From Thioploca sp. (GTDB lineage Bacteria; Pseudomonadota; Gammaproteobacteria; Beggiatoales; Beggiatoaceae): DNA of 50,152 nucleotides. Within the stretch, counting starts at the first letter, position 1. Each line of letters opens with the position of its first letter. The stretch lies in NCBI GenBank assembly GCA_012032555.1, contig JAAUSR010000035.1, positions 1-50,152 of the forward strand, written 5' to 3'. Below the pieces are notes generated by a model. It did not search any database. It was not told the origin of the DNA and saw nothing but the letters and a program-made list of their open reading frames with translations. Below, piece after piece: positions 35,227 through 44,286 of the stretch. The translations under genes were made by a program, and so were the position numbers.

Positions 35227-35913
35227 ATGTCTGATGATGAAAAAATTATTTTTTTGCACATTCCCAAAACAGCAGGGACTTCTTTGCGGCAGATCGTCGA
35301 ACAAGAATATCAGCCGGAAAATTGTTTATTTTTGTATTACCCGGTTTATGATGAAACGACTATGGAAGAAATTCAACTTCAGTTACCTAAAGTGAAAGTA
35401 TTGTATGGCCATCTTACCTTTGGAATTCATGAATTATTTAATATTACGGGGAAATATGTCACTTTCTTACGCCATCCGATTGACCGAGTTATTTCCTTTT
35501 ATAAATATAGTGCTTGTGACTTTGATTCACCCTACTATGCCAGCATTCAAAATGGCCTGTCACTGGTAGATATGTTGCAACAAGAAATCACTATTCAGAC
35601 CAATAATCACATGACCCGAATTTTAGCTAATTATTGGCAGGAAGATCGATTGGATGATATCCAATTTGTTGATAGAGCTTTAGAAAATATTCTCAATAAT
35701 TTTTATTATGTTGGATTACTAGAGAAATTTAATGATTCAATCAAACAATTAGGAAAAAAGCTAAAGTGGCAAACGAGTTATGAAATTCCGCATATTAATG
35801 CTAATACCTATAAAAAATCATTTGAAATTGATAGGACGACACAAGCGGTTTTAGAACAATATAATTATCTTGATTTACTGCTTTATGAAGCGATTAAAAA
35901 TAAATTTTACTAA
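35227..35913 (+). CDS. Sulfotransferase family 2-like protein
   Basis: The PAPS-binding motifs are clear: FLHIPKTAGTSLRQIVE (5' phosphosulfate loop, residues 9-25) and TFLRHPIDRVISFYKY (3' phosphate loop). The later sequence has RALENI and VGLLEKFNDSIKQL, typical of bacterial sulfotransferase family 2 proteins that sulfate carbohydrates. No signal peptide or membrane segment is present, so it acts in the cytoplasm or on a lipid-linked glycan. Length 228 aa is somewhat short. It stands alone, with no other polysaccharide genes nearby. Confidence 0.85.
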   Translation: MSDDEKIIFLHIPKTAGTSLRQIVEQEYQPENCLFLYYPVYDETTMEEIQLQLPKVKVLYGHLTFGIHELFNITGKYVTFLRHPIDRVISFYKYSACDFDSPYYASIQNGLSLVDMLQQEITIQTNNHMTRILANYWQEDRLDDIQFVDRALENILNNFYYVGLLEKFNDSIKQLGKKLKWQTSYEIPHINANTYKKSFEIDRTTQAVLEQYNYLDLLLYEAIKNKFY

Positions 35914-35972
35914 TTTCTGAATTGTCGTCGTCAATCTACAACGATAGAGCACTGTCTCAACCAATTTAATTG

Positions 35973-36437
35973 ATGATACGCCCTAGAATGATTAAACCTA
36001 TTATTTTCTTGATTGGACTGAATGGATTAACTGGAGCATTGGCTTGGGAATTTATGACTATACCTACAGTCGGTTCAATTCCAACTCAAGCGAATCACTG
36101 GGATCCATTGCAACTTCCTATTATTCCTGATGCTCAAACTTGGGTTACCCAATTAAACGAACGCCATCTTTGGGAGAAACCATCGACTCAGTTAACGGAA
36201 TTATCAACCCAAAGCAAATCGTCATTAACAACTCAAATTGGTAATAAATTTGAGTTCGTTGGTATTATTCAACAAGAATATAAAAGTTATATCTTACTTT
36301 TGGATAACAATAAGAAAATCAGTTCCTATTTCTTAAACAGCCATCTTCCTAATGGTGCTATTTTACGGGCTATACATGATGATACGATTGAAGTTATTCA
36401 TGAGGGTAAAGTTCAGATTATCAAATTGTATGAATAG
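35973..36437 (+). CDS. GspC-like inner-membrane protein
   Basis: About 154 aa with an N-terminal membrane anchor (MIKPIIFLIGLNGLTGALAW), a Pro/Gln-rich periplasmic linker, and a C-terminal small beta domain (KFEFVGIIQQEYKSYILLLD and IEVIHEGKVQIIKLYE) like the HR domain of GspC or the PilP fold. The protein directly precedes a GspD-like secretin, where GspC sits in type II secretion operons. The PDZ/coiled-coil part of longer GspC is absent. The ATG at 35973 follows a TTG at 35970; ribosome site is weak. Confidence 0.65.
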   Translation: MIRPRMIKPIIFLIGLNGLTGALAWEFMTIPTVGSIPTQANHWDPLQLPIIPDAQTWVTQLNERHLWEKPSTQLTELSTQSKSSLTTQIGNKFEFVGIIQQEYKSYILLLDNNKKISSYFLNSHLPNGAILRAIHDDTIEVIHEGKVQIIKLYE

Positions 36438-36475
36438 ATTAAGTTCACCAAAGCTAATCAAAAAATAACTAATTA

Positions 36476-38629
36476 ATGATGAATGCTATTTTTACCCTTA
36501 ATCTCGGTATGATTCAAAATAATCAGCTTAATCGAGCTAAGCTAGCGTTACATCACATTGTAATCGTCAGTTTGGTCATACTCGTTACCGGTTGTGTTCC
36601 CACATCGGCCGTTTTTTCTCCCCATTTACCAACTCCTCTGCGTAAAGCGATCAACACAAAAGCAGTTTCTGCTACTCAGGAAATGAATATCGTTGCCGAA
36701 GAACCTATCTCTCAAATCCGTTTTAAGCCCACTCCATCCTTGCCGGTCACCACTGCAACAACTTCTGCAACTCAGCTAAGTGAAACCGATTTTTTTCCTC
36801 ACTTTGCCAAAGTAGCGCCGGTAAGCGTTAATGTCGAAGGGTTACCACTACCGGCCTTTATTAATGAGGTTTTTGGTAATTTGCTGGGATTGTCATTTGA
36901 AATAGATAATCCGGTTCAACAGAGAACTGAATTGGTCACGCTAAGAGCAACAGAAGCACAATCACCCCGGCAACTTTATCAATTAGCTCAACAGGTATTA
37001 GCTAACTATGGAGTAGCTATTCAGTTGCAAGGTGATTTTTTGCGGTTTACTGCGACTAAAAACCAACCACCCAATCCATTGCCAGCCATGATTGTACAAG
37101 GATTAACACTTCCAGAAGTTCCGCCTAGTCATCGTCCAGTTTTCCAATTTGTGCCTCTGAAAGTCGTGAGTTACAATCAAATTAAAAGATGGATTGAGCA
37201 ACTTTATAAAGGTTATGACATTGTCATTCAAGAATATAGTGAACACAATGCCATAGTTCTTATGGGTAGTCCACAACTGGTTAAGCAAGCATTAGAAGCA
37301 ATCCGTTTCTTTGATCAACCCTTAATGCAAAGTCGATATAGTTTGCGTATCGAGCCAGCATTTTTATCAGCAGCTGTATTAGCACAAAAATTAACCGAAG
37401 TATTAACCACTCAAGGCTATTCAGTTTCCTCAAGACCGGCTTTTAGTAACATTACGCTGTTACCCATCAATGAAACCAATACAATTATGCTGTTTGCACC
37501 CGATCGAGAAACCTTAACTTACGTGCAACAATGGGCAGAACAACTCGATCAACTCAATCTTAATCAACAAATGAGTACCCGTGATAATAAACCATATTTA
37601 TTCTTTTACCCGGTTAAAAATACTACAGCAGAACAGTTAGCCGGCGTGCTCAATAATTTATCGGGCACTTTGAACAAAGCCACTAAATCGACTACTACTG
37701 CTAAATTTCTAGTTGATTCCAATCGTAATGCGATATTATTTACCGGTCCCGGTGAAGAATGGGCGCAATTATTACCGGTTTTACAAGAAATGGATAAACC
37801 AGCTAAGCAAGTATTAATTGAAGCCACTATTGCGGAAATTACTTTAACTGATCAGGATCAACGCGGGATTGAATGGGTACTAAACCAGGCTAATTTAGGT
37901 GGTTTAGAAGGTCAACTTGGTACTCTGACGGTACCAAGTAGTTTAGGTGTGGGTGGTTCTGGTCTGACTTATACCTTAAGCAGTGCTGGTCAAGTCAGAG
38001 CCGTTCTTAATGCTTTTGCGAGTAATAGCCGGGCGACGATTTTATCAACACCGCGGTTAATGGTACGTAGCGGTAGCGAAGCCACTATTAATGTGGGTAC
38101 AGAAATACCAACTTTAACGAGTCAAACCAGTTCCGCTAATGTACAAATAGAAGGTAGTACCGGATTCGTGCAACAAATTCAATATCGTCGTACCGGTATC
38201 ACCTTGAGTATTACGCCAGTCGTTTATGCTGGACGACAGGTCGATTTGACGATTAACCAACAAATTAGCGAGGCGAGACCTAATTCAACCAGTAACATTA
38301 GTTCACCAGAAATATCTAATCGTCAAATTAGTACCAAACTGAGTTTGAGTGATGGTCATTCTGTGCTATTGGGTGGTTTAATTTCTAATAGTCGTAGTGA
38401 AGGCAGAAGTGGTGTACCCATATTAAGTGATATCCCGATAATCGGCCAACTGTTTCGGGCTGACAAAACATCTTCTACTAGAACAGAACTCATTATTATG
38501 ATTATCCCTTATATCATTGATGGTGATGGGGAAGCTAAAGCGATTACCGAAGCATTACAACAACAACTGGAGTTAATAACCTTACCGACTAAAAAATCTG
38601 AACAAAATTCACCGAATCAACCAAAATAA
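36476..38629 (+). CDS. gspD: GspD-like type II secretion secretin
   Basis: An outer-membrane channel of 717 aa. A lipoprotein-type signal (VIVSLVILVTGC, Cys near 40) is followed by N-terminal periplasmic modules: an N0-like start (VNVEGLPLPAFINEVFGNLL), then repeated N1-N3 type domains (VPLKVVSYNQIKRWIEQLY, FFYPVKNTTAEQLAGVL), and the secretin core with VLIEATIAEITL, RATILSTPRLMVRSG, and GVPILSDIPIIGQLF. GspD is usual after GspC; here no other gsp gene is present. An ATG at 36509 would give a shorter and more normal signal peptide. Substrate unknown. Confidence 0.87.
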   Translation: MMNAIFTLNLGMIQNNQLNRAKLALHHIVIVSLVILVTGCVPTSAVFSPHLPTPLRKAINTKAVSATQEMNIVAEEPISQIRFKPTPSLPVTTATTSATQLSETDFFPHFAKVAPVSVNVEGLPLPAFINEVFGNLLGLSFEIDNPVQQRTELVTLRATEAQSPRQLYQLAQQVLANYGVAIQLQGDFLRFTATKNQPPNPLPAMIVQGLTLPEVPPSHRPVFQFVPLKVVSYNQIKRWIEQLYKGYDIVIQEYSEHNAIVLMGSPQLVKQALEAIRFFDQPLMQSRYSLRIEPAFLSAAVLAQKLTEVLTTQGYSVSSRPAFSNITLLPINETNTIMLFAPDRETLTYVQQWAEQLDQLNLNQQMSTRDNKPYLFFYPVKNTTAEQLAGVLNNLSGTLNKATKSTTTAKFLVDSNRNAILFTGPGEEWAQLLPVLQEMDKPAKQVLIEATIAEITLTDQDQRGIEWVLNQANLGGLEGQLGTLTVPSSLGVGGSGLTYTLSSAGQVRAVLNAFASNSRATILSTPRLMVRSGSEATINVGTEIPTLTSQTSSANVQIEGSTGFVQQIQYRRTGITLSITPVVYAGRQVDLTINQQISEARPNSTSNISSPEISNRQISTKLSLSDGHSVLLGGLISNSRSEGRSGVPILSDIPIIGQLFRADKTSSTRTELIIMIIPYIIDGDGEAKAITEALQQQLELITLPTKKSEQNSPNQPK

Positions 38630-39070
38630 ATAATGAATTGGTTATAGTAACATCGCATTTGAAAGACGAGATAAGCGGATTCAAACAGTTAAATAATTGT
38701 TTGGTAAGTTTTAAAAATTTATTTATAATAAAAGACTATTTACGGATTTAGTATCGGTATCTAGGGAATTTTTTAAGCAGTATCCCTTCCTAAAAAGAGT
38801 ATTATTGTCGTCTCATATACTGAAATTGAGTAGGCAACTCTTGGAGGAGGTCATATTAACTTTATTTTGTATCAAAGATTAAAGTTAATCACCTCTGCCT
38901 AATTAATAATTTAACCCTGATACAAATGAGTCACCACCGTTGGAGAAGTCATTCTTCTGTCGGTGCCCTGGCTCCTTTTTTATTATTACTTCACTCCCGA
39001 CTTCCTTCGTGAGAGAGAAGTCCTTTATTTTATATAGAATACAACCACTTACAAGGAGAATGTAACTTAA
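38630..39070. other. petA upstream region with long structured leader
   Basis: No gene is visible. A promoter lies at 38701-38729, and the expected transcript has a leader of about 335 bases. In the leader, 38847-38864 and 38880-38895 form a hairpin (ATTAACTTTA/TAAAGTTAAT extended by GAGGT/ACCTC), AGAAG/CTTCT (38944-38958) a second, and GACTTC/GAAGTC (38999-39022) a third. A ribosome site AAGGAG sits 12 bases before the petA ATG. Leaders of this length suggest post-transcriptional control, though none has been shown. Confidence 0.5.
38701..38729 (+). promoter_or_regulatory. Probable sigma-70 promoter of the petABC operon
   Basis: TTGGTA (38701-38706, four of six -35 consensus bases) is followed by exactly 17 bases and a perfect TATAAT (38724-38729). 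It is the only strong promoter seen upstream of petA and points toward it. The start would be near 38736. Confidence 0.6.
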
Positions 39071-39706
39071 ATGAGTACGAACAGTACAGCCGAGGGCATG
39101 ACAGAAGGGATAGATGACAAGGGCAGACGCCGATTTCTAATTGCGGCAACAACAGTAGTGGGTGCAGTAGGTGTAGGGTTCACTGCGGTCCCTTTCATTT
39201 TATCTATGCAACCGAGTGCCAAAACCCAAGCAGCGGGTGCACCAGTTGAGGTTGATATCAGTAAAATTGAGCCTGGGCAAAGGCTTACTGTTGAATGGCG
39301 GGGTAAACCCATTTGGATCGTGCGACGTACCCAAGAAAATTTGCAGGAACTCGAATCACTCAATGATCTATTGCGGGATCCGAATTCAGAAGAAGCAGCA
39401 CAACAACCTCAATATGCCCAAAACGCAACGCGTTCTATTAAACACGATTATCTTGTGGTCATCGGCATTTGCACTCATCTGGGTTGTTCACCCAGTTATG
39501 TGAAAAAAGATGATCCCCAAGCGGCCAGTTTACGTGAAGGTTGGAAAGGCGGATTTTTCTGTCCCTGTCATGGTTCATTTTTTGACTTAGCCGGACGAGT
39601 ATATCAAGGTGTACCGGCACCGCTTAATTTAGTTGTTCCACCTTATACCTATCTGAGTGAAACTAAAATTGTGGTAGGTATTGATCACAAAGAAGGAGCA
39701 GCTTAA
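39071..39706 (+). CDS. petA: Ubiquinol-cytochrome c reductase iron-sulfur subunit (Rieske)
   Basis: The 2Fe-2S subunit of complex III. It has a twin-arginine signal anchor (DDKGRRRFLIAATTVVGAVG) and cluster-binding boxes CTHLGC (C and H ligands) and CPCHGS in the C-terminal Rieske domain, preceded by the usual PVEVDISKIEPGQ. Length 211 aa is normal. It is followed by petB with one shared base, so the operon is petABC. Confidence 0.97.
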   Translation: MSTNSTAEGMTEGIDDKGRRRFLIAATTVVGAVGVGFTAVPFILSMQPSAKTQAAGAPVEVDISKIEPGQRLTVEWRGKPIWIVRRTQENLQELESLNDLLRDPNSEEAAQQPQYAQNATRSIKHDYLVVIGICTHLGCSPSYVKKDDPQAASLREGWKGGFFCPCHGSFFDLAGRVYQGVPAPLNLVVPPYTYLSETKIVVGIDHKEGAA

Positions 39707-40938
39707 TGAATAGACTTCTCACCGCGAGTTTGGAATGGGTAGATGCTCGTTTTCCACTAACTAAAATGTGGGATGAACATCTCGCCAAATATTATGCACC
39801 TAAGAATTTTAATTTTTGGTATTATTTTGGTTCAATTGCTTTATTAGTATTAGTTCTTCAAATCATTAGTGGTATTTTTCTAGCGATGAGCTACAAACCG
39901 GACGCCACTTTGGCATTCGGTTCGGTTGAATACATCATGCGCGATGTGAATTATGGTTGGTTAATTCGTTATTTGCATTCAACCGGTGCTTCATTCTTCT
40001 TCATCGCCGTTTATCTACATATGTTTCGTGCACTGTTATATGGTTCTTATCGACAACCGCGAGAATTAGTCTGGATTATCGGTATGTTGATTTATTTAGC
40101 CCTGATGGCTGAATCCTTTTTAGGTTATTTATTGCCTTGGGGACAAATGTCATACTGGGGTGCACAGGTGATTATTTCTCTCTTTAGTGCTATTCCTTGG
40201 GTTGGAGAAGATTTAGCCGTATGGATTCGGGGTGATTATGTCGTATCCGATGTAACTCTAAACCGTTTCTTTGCTTATCATGTCGTTTCCATGCCGATTA
40301 TTCTTTTAGCTCTCGTAGTGGTTCATATTTTAGCTTTACACCACACTGGTATTGGTTCCAATAACCCCGATGGCATTGAAATCAAGAAAAATAAAGACCC
40401 TAACACTGGTATTCCATTAGATGGAATTCCCTTTCATCCTTATTACACCGTAAAAGATATTTTTGGCTTTGGTATCTTTTTGATTATCTTTGCTCTAGTG
40501 ATGTTTTACGCCCCGGAAATGTGGGGATATTTCCTGGAAGGTAATAACTTTTTTCCCGCTGATCCGCTAAAAACACCAACTCACATTGCGCCTTTATGGT
40601 ATTTCACCCCTTTTTACGCCATCTTGCGAGCGATACCGGATAAGTTATTAGGTGTTATTGCGATGGGTGCTTCTATCGTGGTATGGTTTTTACTACCTTG
40701 GTTGGATCGTAGTCCGGTTAAGTCGATTCGTTATAAAGGGTGGATTTATAAATTTGCGCTACTGTTATTTAGCGTTAGTTTCATTGGTTTAGGTATTTTA
40801 GGCATGTGGCCCGCAGAACCACTTTATACTAAGATTGCGCGGGTATTCACCTTTGTTTACTTCGCATTTTTCCTCTTAATGCCATTCTATTCTGTTTGGG
40901 ATAAAACCAAACCGCTGCCACAAAGGGTGACTTACTAA
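39706..40938 (+). CDS. petB: Cytochrome b subunit of the bc1 complex
   Basis: A polytopic protein with about eight or nine membrane segments. Heme-ligating His pairs are visible in LIRYLHSTGASFF and AVYLHMFRALL (helix B) and YHVVSMPIILLALVVVHIL (helix D). The Qo site motif reads PLWYFTPFYAILRAIPDK with PEW replaced by PLW, as the Qo motif of this family can vary. The length (410 aa) fits the full-length gammaproteobacterial form without petD split. It overlaps petA and petC by one base each. Confidence 0.96.
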   Translation: MNRLLTASLEWVDARFPLTKMWDEHLAKYYAPKNFNFWYYFGSIALLVLVLQIISGIFLAMSYKPDATLAFGSVEYIMRDVNYGWLIRYLHSTGASFFFIAVYLHMFRALLYGSYRQPRELVWIIGMLIYLALMAESFLGYLLPWGQMSYWGAQVIISLFSAIPWVGEDLAVWIRGDYVVSDVTLNRFFAYHVVSMPIILLALVVVHILALHHTGIGSNNPDGIEIKKNKDPNTGIPLDGIPFHPYYTVKDIFGFGIFLIIFALVMFYAPEMWGYFLEGNNFFPADPLKTPTHIAPLWYFTPFYAILRAIPDKLLGVIAMGASIVVWFLLPWLDRSPVKSIRYKGWIYKFALLLFSVSFIGLGILGMWPAEPLYTKIARVFTFVYFAFFLLMPFYSVWDKTKPLPQRVTY

Positions 40939-41693
40939 TGAAAAGATTGATCTTAGTGCTAACTTTGTTATTACCCACAATAGTTTTTGCCAGTGGTGAG
41001 GTTAAATTACAACAAGCCAATATTAATATTACTGATAAAGCAGCATTACAAGCCGGTGCTAAACTCTTTGTAAATTATTGTATGGGTTGTCATTCTGCCA
41101 ATTATGTTCGGTTTGAACGAATGGGTAATGACCTCGGTCTCACTAAAGAAGAATTACAAGAGAACCTCATGTTTACTGCTGAAAAAGTAGGTGAAATGAT
41201 GAATATCGGTATGAAAGGAACCGATAGTGTCAATTGGTTCGGTGTGGTTCCTCCTGATTTGAGTGTTATTGCCCGTGCCAGAGGAGTTGATTGGTTATAT
41301 ACCTATTTATTGAGTTTCTACTTAGATCCGGCTCGTCCATTAGGTGTGAATAATCTGGTATTTAAAGATGTTGGTATGCCACATGTATTATGGGATCGAC
41401 AAGGTTGGCAAAAACCCGTTTACGAGCAAGTTATGGATGCACAAGGCAATACTCATGAAGTGATAGCTCATCTTGAGTTAGTTGACAAAGAGAAAATGAC
41501 TGAACAAGAATATCAAGAAAAAGTGAATAACTATCGCCAAGATGTTCGTAATTTAGTGAGTTTCTTGGATTATATTGGTGAGCCAGCTAAATTGCAACGT
41601 CAAAAACTCGGTTGGAAAGTGATACTATTCCTGATTATCTTTTCAATTGTTGCTTACTTATTGAAACATGAATATTGGCGTGATGTACACTAA
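40938..41693 (+). CDS. petC: Cytochrome c1 subunit of the bc1 complex
   Basis: Signal peptide (1-19, VLTLLLPTIVFA), one c-type heme motif CMGCH in NYCMGCHSANYVRF, a distal Met ligand candidate in KDVGMPHVLWDRQ, and a C-terminal membrane anchor (VILFLIIFSIVAYLLKHEY). Length 251 aa. It starts on the last base of petB. The downstream gene is sspB after a repeat-bearing spacer; the more usual sspA is missing. Confidence 0.96.
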   Translation: MKRLILVLTLLLPTIVFASGEVKLQQANINITDKAALQAGAKLFVNYCMGCHSANYVRFERMGNDLGLTKEELQENLMFTAEKVGEMMNIGMKGTDSVNWFGVVPPDLSVIARARGVDWLYTYLLSFYLDPARPLGVNNLVFKDVGMPHVLWDRQGWQKPVYEQVMDAQGNTHEVIAHLELVDKEKMTEQEYQEKVNNYRQDVRNLVSFLDYIGEPAKLQRQKLGWKVILFLIIFSIVAYLLKHEYWRDVH

Positions 41694-41700
41694 CTAGCCA

Positions 41701-41840
41701 CTGTCAGTGAACAGTTATCAGTGAATAGTTATCAGTTATCTCAGTTATCAGTTATCAGTAAATAATTAATTATTATATCTGATAACGGGTAACTGACAAC
41801 TCATCTAAATAACAAATAACTTGTAACTGATAACTGAAAA
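41701..41840. repeat. Foldback array of CAGTTATC units between petC and sspB
   Basis: Left half carries GTTATCAGT/CAGTTATC words repeatedly (from ACAGTTATCAGTG near 41713 to CAGTTATCAGTA near 41758). Right half carries the inverse (CTGATAACGG, AACTGATAACTG near 41827). The spacer is an A+T-rich ATTAATTATTATATCT. It is built from the same CAGTTATC core as the murC-murG spacer and fills the place of sspA. Confidence 0.7.
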
Positions 41841-41854
41841 AAGGAAATGTGCAG

Positions 41855-42241
41855 ATGACTTCAATGCGACCTTATTTGTTGCGCGCTATTCATCAGTGGA
41901 TCGTTGATAATGGATTAACACCTTATTTATTAGTCGATGCCACTCAACCTAAAGTGGAAGTGCCTGGTCAATATATTGAAAATGGTAAAATTATTTTGAA
42001 TACTTCACCGACAGCGGTACAAGGATTGACATTAGATAATGATTGGGTCAGTTTTAGTGCGCGCTTTTCTGGACGTGCTTTTTCTATTTTTATTCCAGTC
42101 TCTGCCATATTAGCTGTTTATGCGAAAGAAAATGGCAAAGGCATGTTCTTTAAACCGGAAGAAAATACGGATGAAACCCCACCACCCACTTCTGCCCCAC
42201 CACCACCACGTTCTAAACCCGTACTCAAACGGGTAAAATAA
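41855..42241 (+). CDS. sspB: ClpXP protease specificity-enhancing factor
   Basis: SspB delivers ssrA-tagged proteins to ClpXP. The N-terminal core (RPYLLRAIHQWIVDNGLTPY, VDATQPKVEVP, and FSARFSGRAFSIFIPVSAI) and the C-terminal ClpX-binding tail (PVLKRVK) after a Pro-rich linker match the family. The ATG at 41855 has AAGGA at the right spacing; a GTG at 41849 is the alternative. About 128 aa. sspA, which normally precedes it, is not in the window. Confidence 0.93.
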   Translation: MTSMRPYLLRAIHQWIVDNGLTPYLLVDATQPKVEVPGQYIENGKIILNTSPTAVQGLTLDNDWVSFSARFSGRAFSIFIPVSAILAVYAKENGKGMFFKPEENTDETPPPTSAPPPPRSKPVLKRVK

Positions 42242-42656
42242 CTCTAACCATAGTTAATTGCCATTTGTACCAAGTGTTGGGTTTTAAATCTTGTTCATTA
42301 ATTCTGATAGTTTAAAACTCATTCGTTGTCCAACTATCGGTCTCATCACCAAACTACCATAACCACCTGGTGACTCTCTTAAAGAAAATTAATTTTTCCA
42401 ACTGGTAAATCGGGATTATTATTGTTCCCACTCTCTTTAAATACTTTGGCGGGGTAAATATGAGGGGGCAAAAATTTTTTGCTTGAACATTTTTTGGAGC
42501 GTGTCATCAATTATTAGAAGGGTTGACAAAATAGACTTTTGGTTCAAGCGTAACTTACGTTTCGTCATGCGCTGCCCTCCCGAACCGTGCCACTTTTTCT
42601 TACCTTTTTTAGCGGTTGATAATAGGTGGTAAGAAGGTCGATTTAATTAGCTTTGA
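42242..42656. other. Convergent intergenic region
   Basis: 415 bases without a gene between sspB and the methyltransferase. GCTTGAAC (42481-42488) and GTTCAAGC (42542-42549) form an inverted repeat with a 53-base spacer, and CGTAA/TTACG is a small hairpin near 42550. No standard terminator is seen. Confidence 0.45.
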
Positions 42657-43403
42657 TTAGAGGGCGCATTTAATGCCTATTAAATGAGGATATTCAATGA
42701 AATCCCGACAAAAATCTTCTCCAAATCGTTGGATATCCTTGGGAGAAAGTAACGGTTTATGCCACCAAATTTCTTTAAAGCCAACCTGTTGCAATGCCCA
42801 TTCATACGTAGTCTTACTGAGGTAGTAATCAGTAAAGCTACATTCAGTACCATCAAATTCATTAAATAAAGTGACTGTTATCGGCATACCTTCATGAAGC
42901 GAAGAACTCGGAAGACTTTGCCGTCGTCCGTATTTTTCCAAGCGAAAATAGGCATCAGGAGATAGTTCAAGATTATTATTGAGCGCCACAAAATAACCAT
43001 TTTGTTTGAGATGAATTGAAGCATTCTGACACATTTTTACAAGTTGTGCTTTCGTTTGAGCATGATTCAGCAAAAAGAAAGCAACGACCAAATCAAACTC
43101 ACCTATTTTATCAAGTGTAAGTACATCACTAACTCGGTACTCAATGCCAAGCGGTTCTCTCATTTCTTGCTCTTTAGCCAGTTCAATCATTTTTTTGGAA
43201 ATATCTATACCCAATACCTTGCTTGCGCCATTTTGCTTAAGCCTTCTAGTATAGAATCCTTCTCCACACCCCAGTTCAAGCACCGATTTGCCGGTCACAT
43301 CGCCAACTAAATTAAGATAAGTATATATTTTAGAGAAATACAAGGGTAATTGTCTCACAACTTCTTGATATTGCAGTGCGATGTTGTCATAGTAAGCTGG
43401 CAT
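42657..43403 (-). CDS. Class I SAM-dependent methyltransferase
   Basis: A Rossmann-fold methyltransferase with motif I VLELGCGEGFYTR (about 41-53), the acidic end of strand 2 LGIDISKKMI, motif III-like DLVVAFFLLNH and a post-core region with FTDYYLSKTTYEWALQQ, like members acting on small molecules. Length 248 aa. It stands alone between sspB and the nif cluster on the minus strand. The substrate cannot be predicted. Confidence 0.87.
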   Translation of the reverse strand: MPAYYDNIALQYQEVVRQLPLYFSKIYTYLNLVGDVTGKSVLELGCGEGFYTRRLKQNGASKVLGIDISKKMIELAKEQEMREPLGIEYRVSDVLTLDKIGEFDLVVAFFLLNHAQTKAQLVKMCQNASIHLKQNGYFVALNNNLELSPDAYFRLEKYGRRQSLPSSSLHEGMPITVTLFNEFDGTECSFTDYYLSKTTYEWALQQVGFKEIWWHKPLLSPKDIQRFGEDFCRDFIEYPHLIGIKCAL

Positions 43404-43826
43404 TTTTATTTCCCGTAGTATTTATATTTTGCACTATCACAAATTGTGCTTTTAGAGGGAACATTCTCATTAGCTAATATTATTTTTATAAAATAGTTAT
43501 GACAATGGCTCAGACAGTTTCGTCTCATCTAATGAGGTTTGAGTGAGAACTCAATCGGTGGGAAAATGTTGTTGATCAAAATCACATCACTTGTCAAAAG
43601 AGTTCTCATAAATTTATTAAAAAACACTTAATCACTAATATCCAGTCTATTTAAACTCTAATGCAGGCTACCATCACTTAAATGTTATTAGTGCGTTATG
43701 CACCCTATGTTGGCTAAAGAAACCCGATAAGTAGGCCACTTGTCAAACTATCAACTCAATGAAGTGGATTGGAATCTGGAAAAACACAGCTATTATTCTA
43801 TCTTACGCCTTGGGGATTTAAAAGCA
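43404..43826. other. Intergenic region at the end of the nif operon
   Basis: 423 bases with no gene. GTGCGTTATGCACCC at 43690-43704 recalls part of a common dispersed repeat. CCACTT/AAGTGG (43736-43766) forms a weak hairpin downstream of the nif operon stop on the minus strand; no T-run follows. Confidence 0.4.
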
Positions 43827-44255
43827 TTAACCGAGGACAGTTGTATAAACTCGCCGCAACAGTTCTAATTCTACTGGTGGATAACTTCTCGCTTCGGTAA
43901 GCGTAATAAAACGCCCACCAACGGCTTTCACTGCCGCAAAAGGGGGATCAAGGGTGGTAAAACGAACCAAATAAATAGTAATCGTTATAGGTGCAGTATA
44001 GACCACCGCGTTAAATTCCGGTTCACTCCGCAATGAACCAGCGGCTAGCTTAAAATAGGTTTCTGCATAGGGTAGGTAACAAGTTGGGTGATGGGTTACT
44101 GCTGATATTTCATTCTCTTTTGCTAATTTCGCTGTGACGGGGAGTGGCTCAAAGGCACACATACCATGAGCCAAACACAAAAAATTTAACCTTGAACTAA
44201 TTGCCTGTTTATGAAATAACAGTAGGCGAATATTATTCGGTAACGCTTGACTCAT
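43827..44255 (-). CDS. Unrecognised protein at the end of the nif operon
   Basis: 142 aa, no known motif recognised. The C-terminal part has a well-formed pattern (ITIYLVRFTTLDPPFAAV, then GGRFITLTEARS and PPVELELLRRVYTTVLG). Four Cys and several His residues lie in the first half (FLCLAHGMCAF, HHPTCYL). It is the last gene of the cluster, 31 bases after the FdxB gene. Its position corresponds to where nifQ or other nif-associated genes often lie, but it does not carry the NifQ Cys motif. No ribosome site stronger than the weak one before ATG was seen. Function unknown. Confidence 0.7.
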   Translation of the reverse strand: MSQALPNNIRLLLFHKQAISSRLNFLCLAHGMCAFEPLPVTAKLAKENEISAVTHHPTCYLPYAETYFKLAAGSLRSEPEFNAVVYTAPITITIYLVRFTTLDPPFAAVKAVGGRFITLTEARSYPPVELELLRRVYTTVLG

Positions 44256-44286
44256 GGGTATAACTTCGGTGCGTCAGCTTGCTTGA

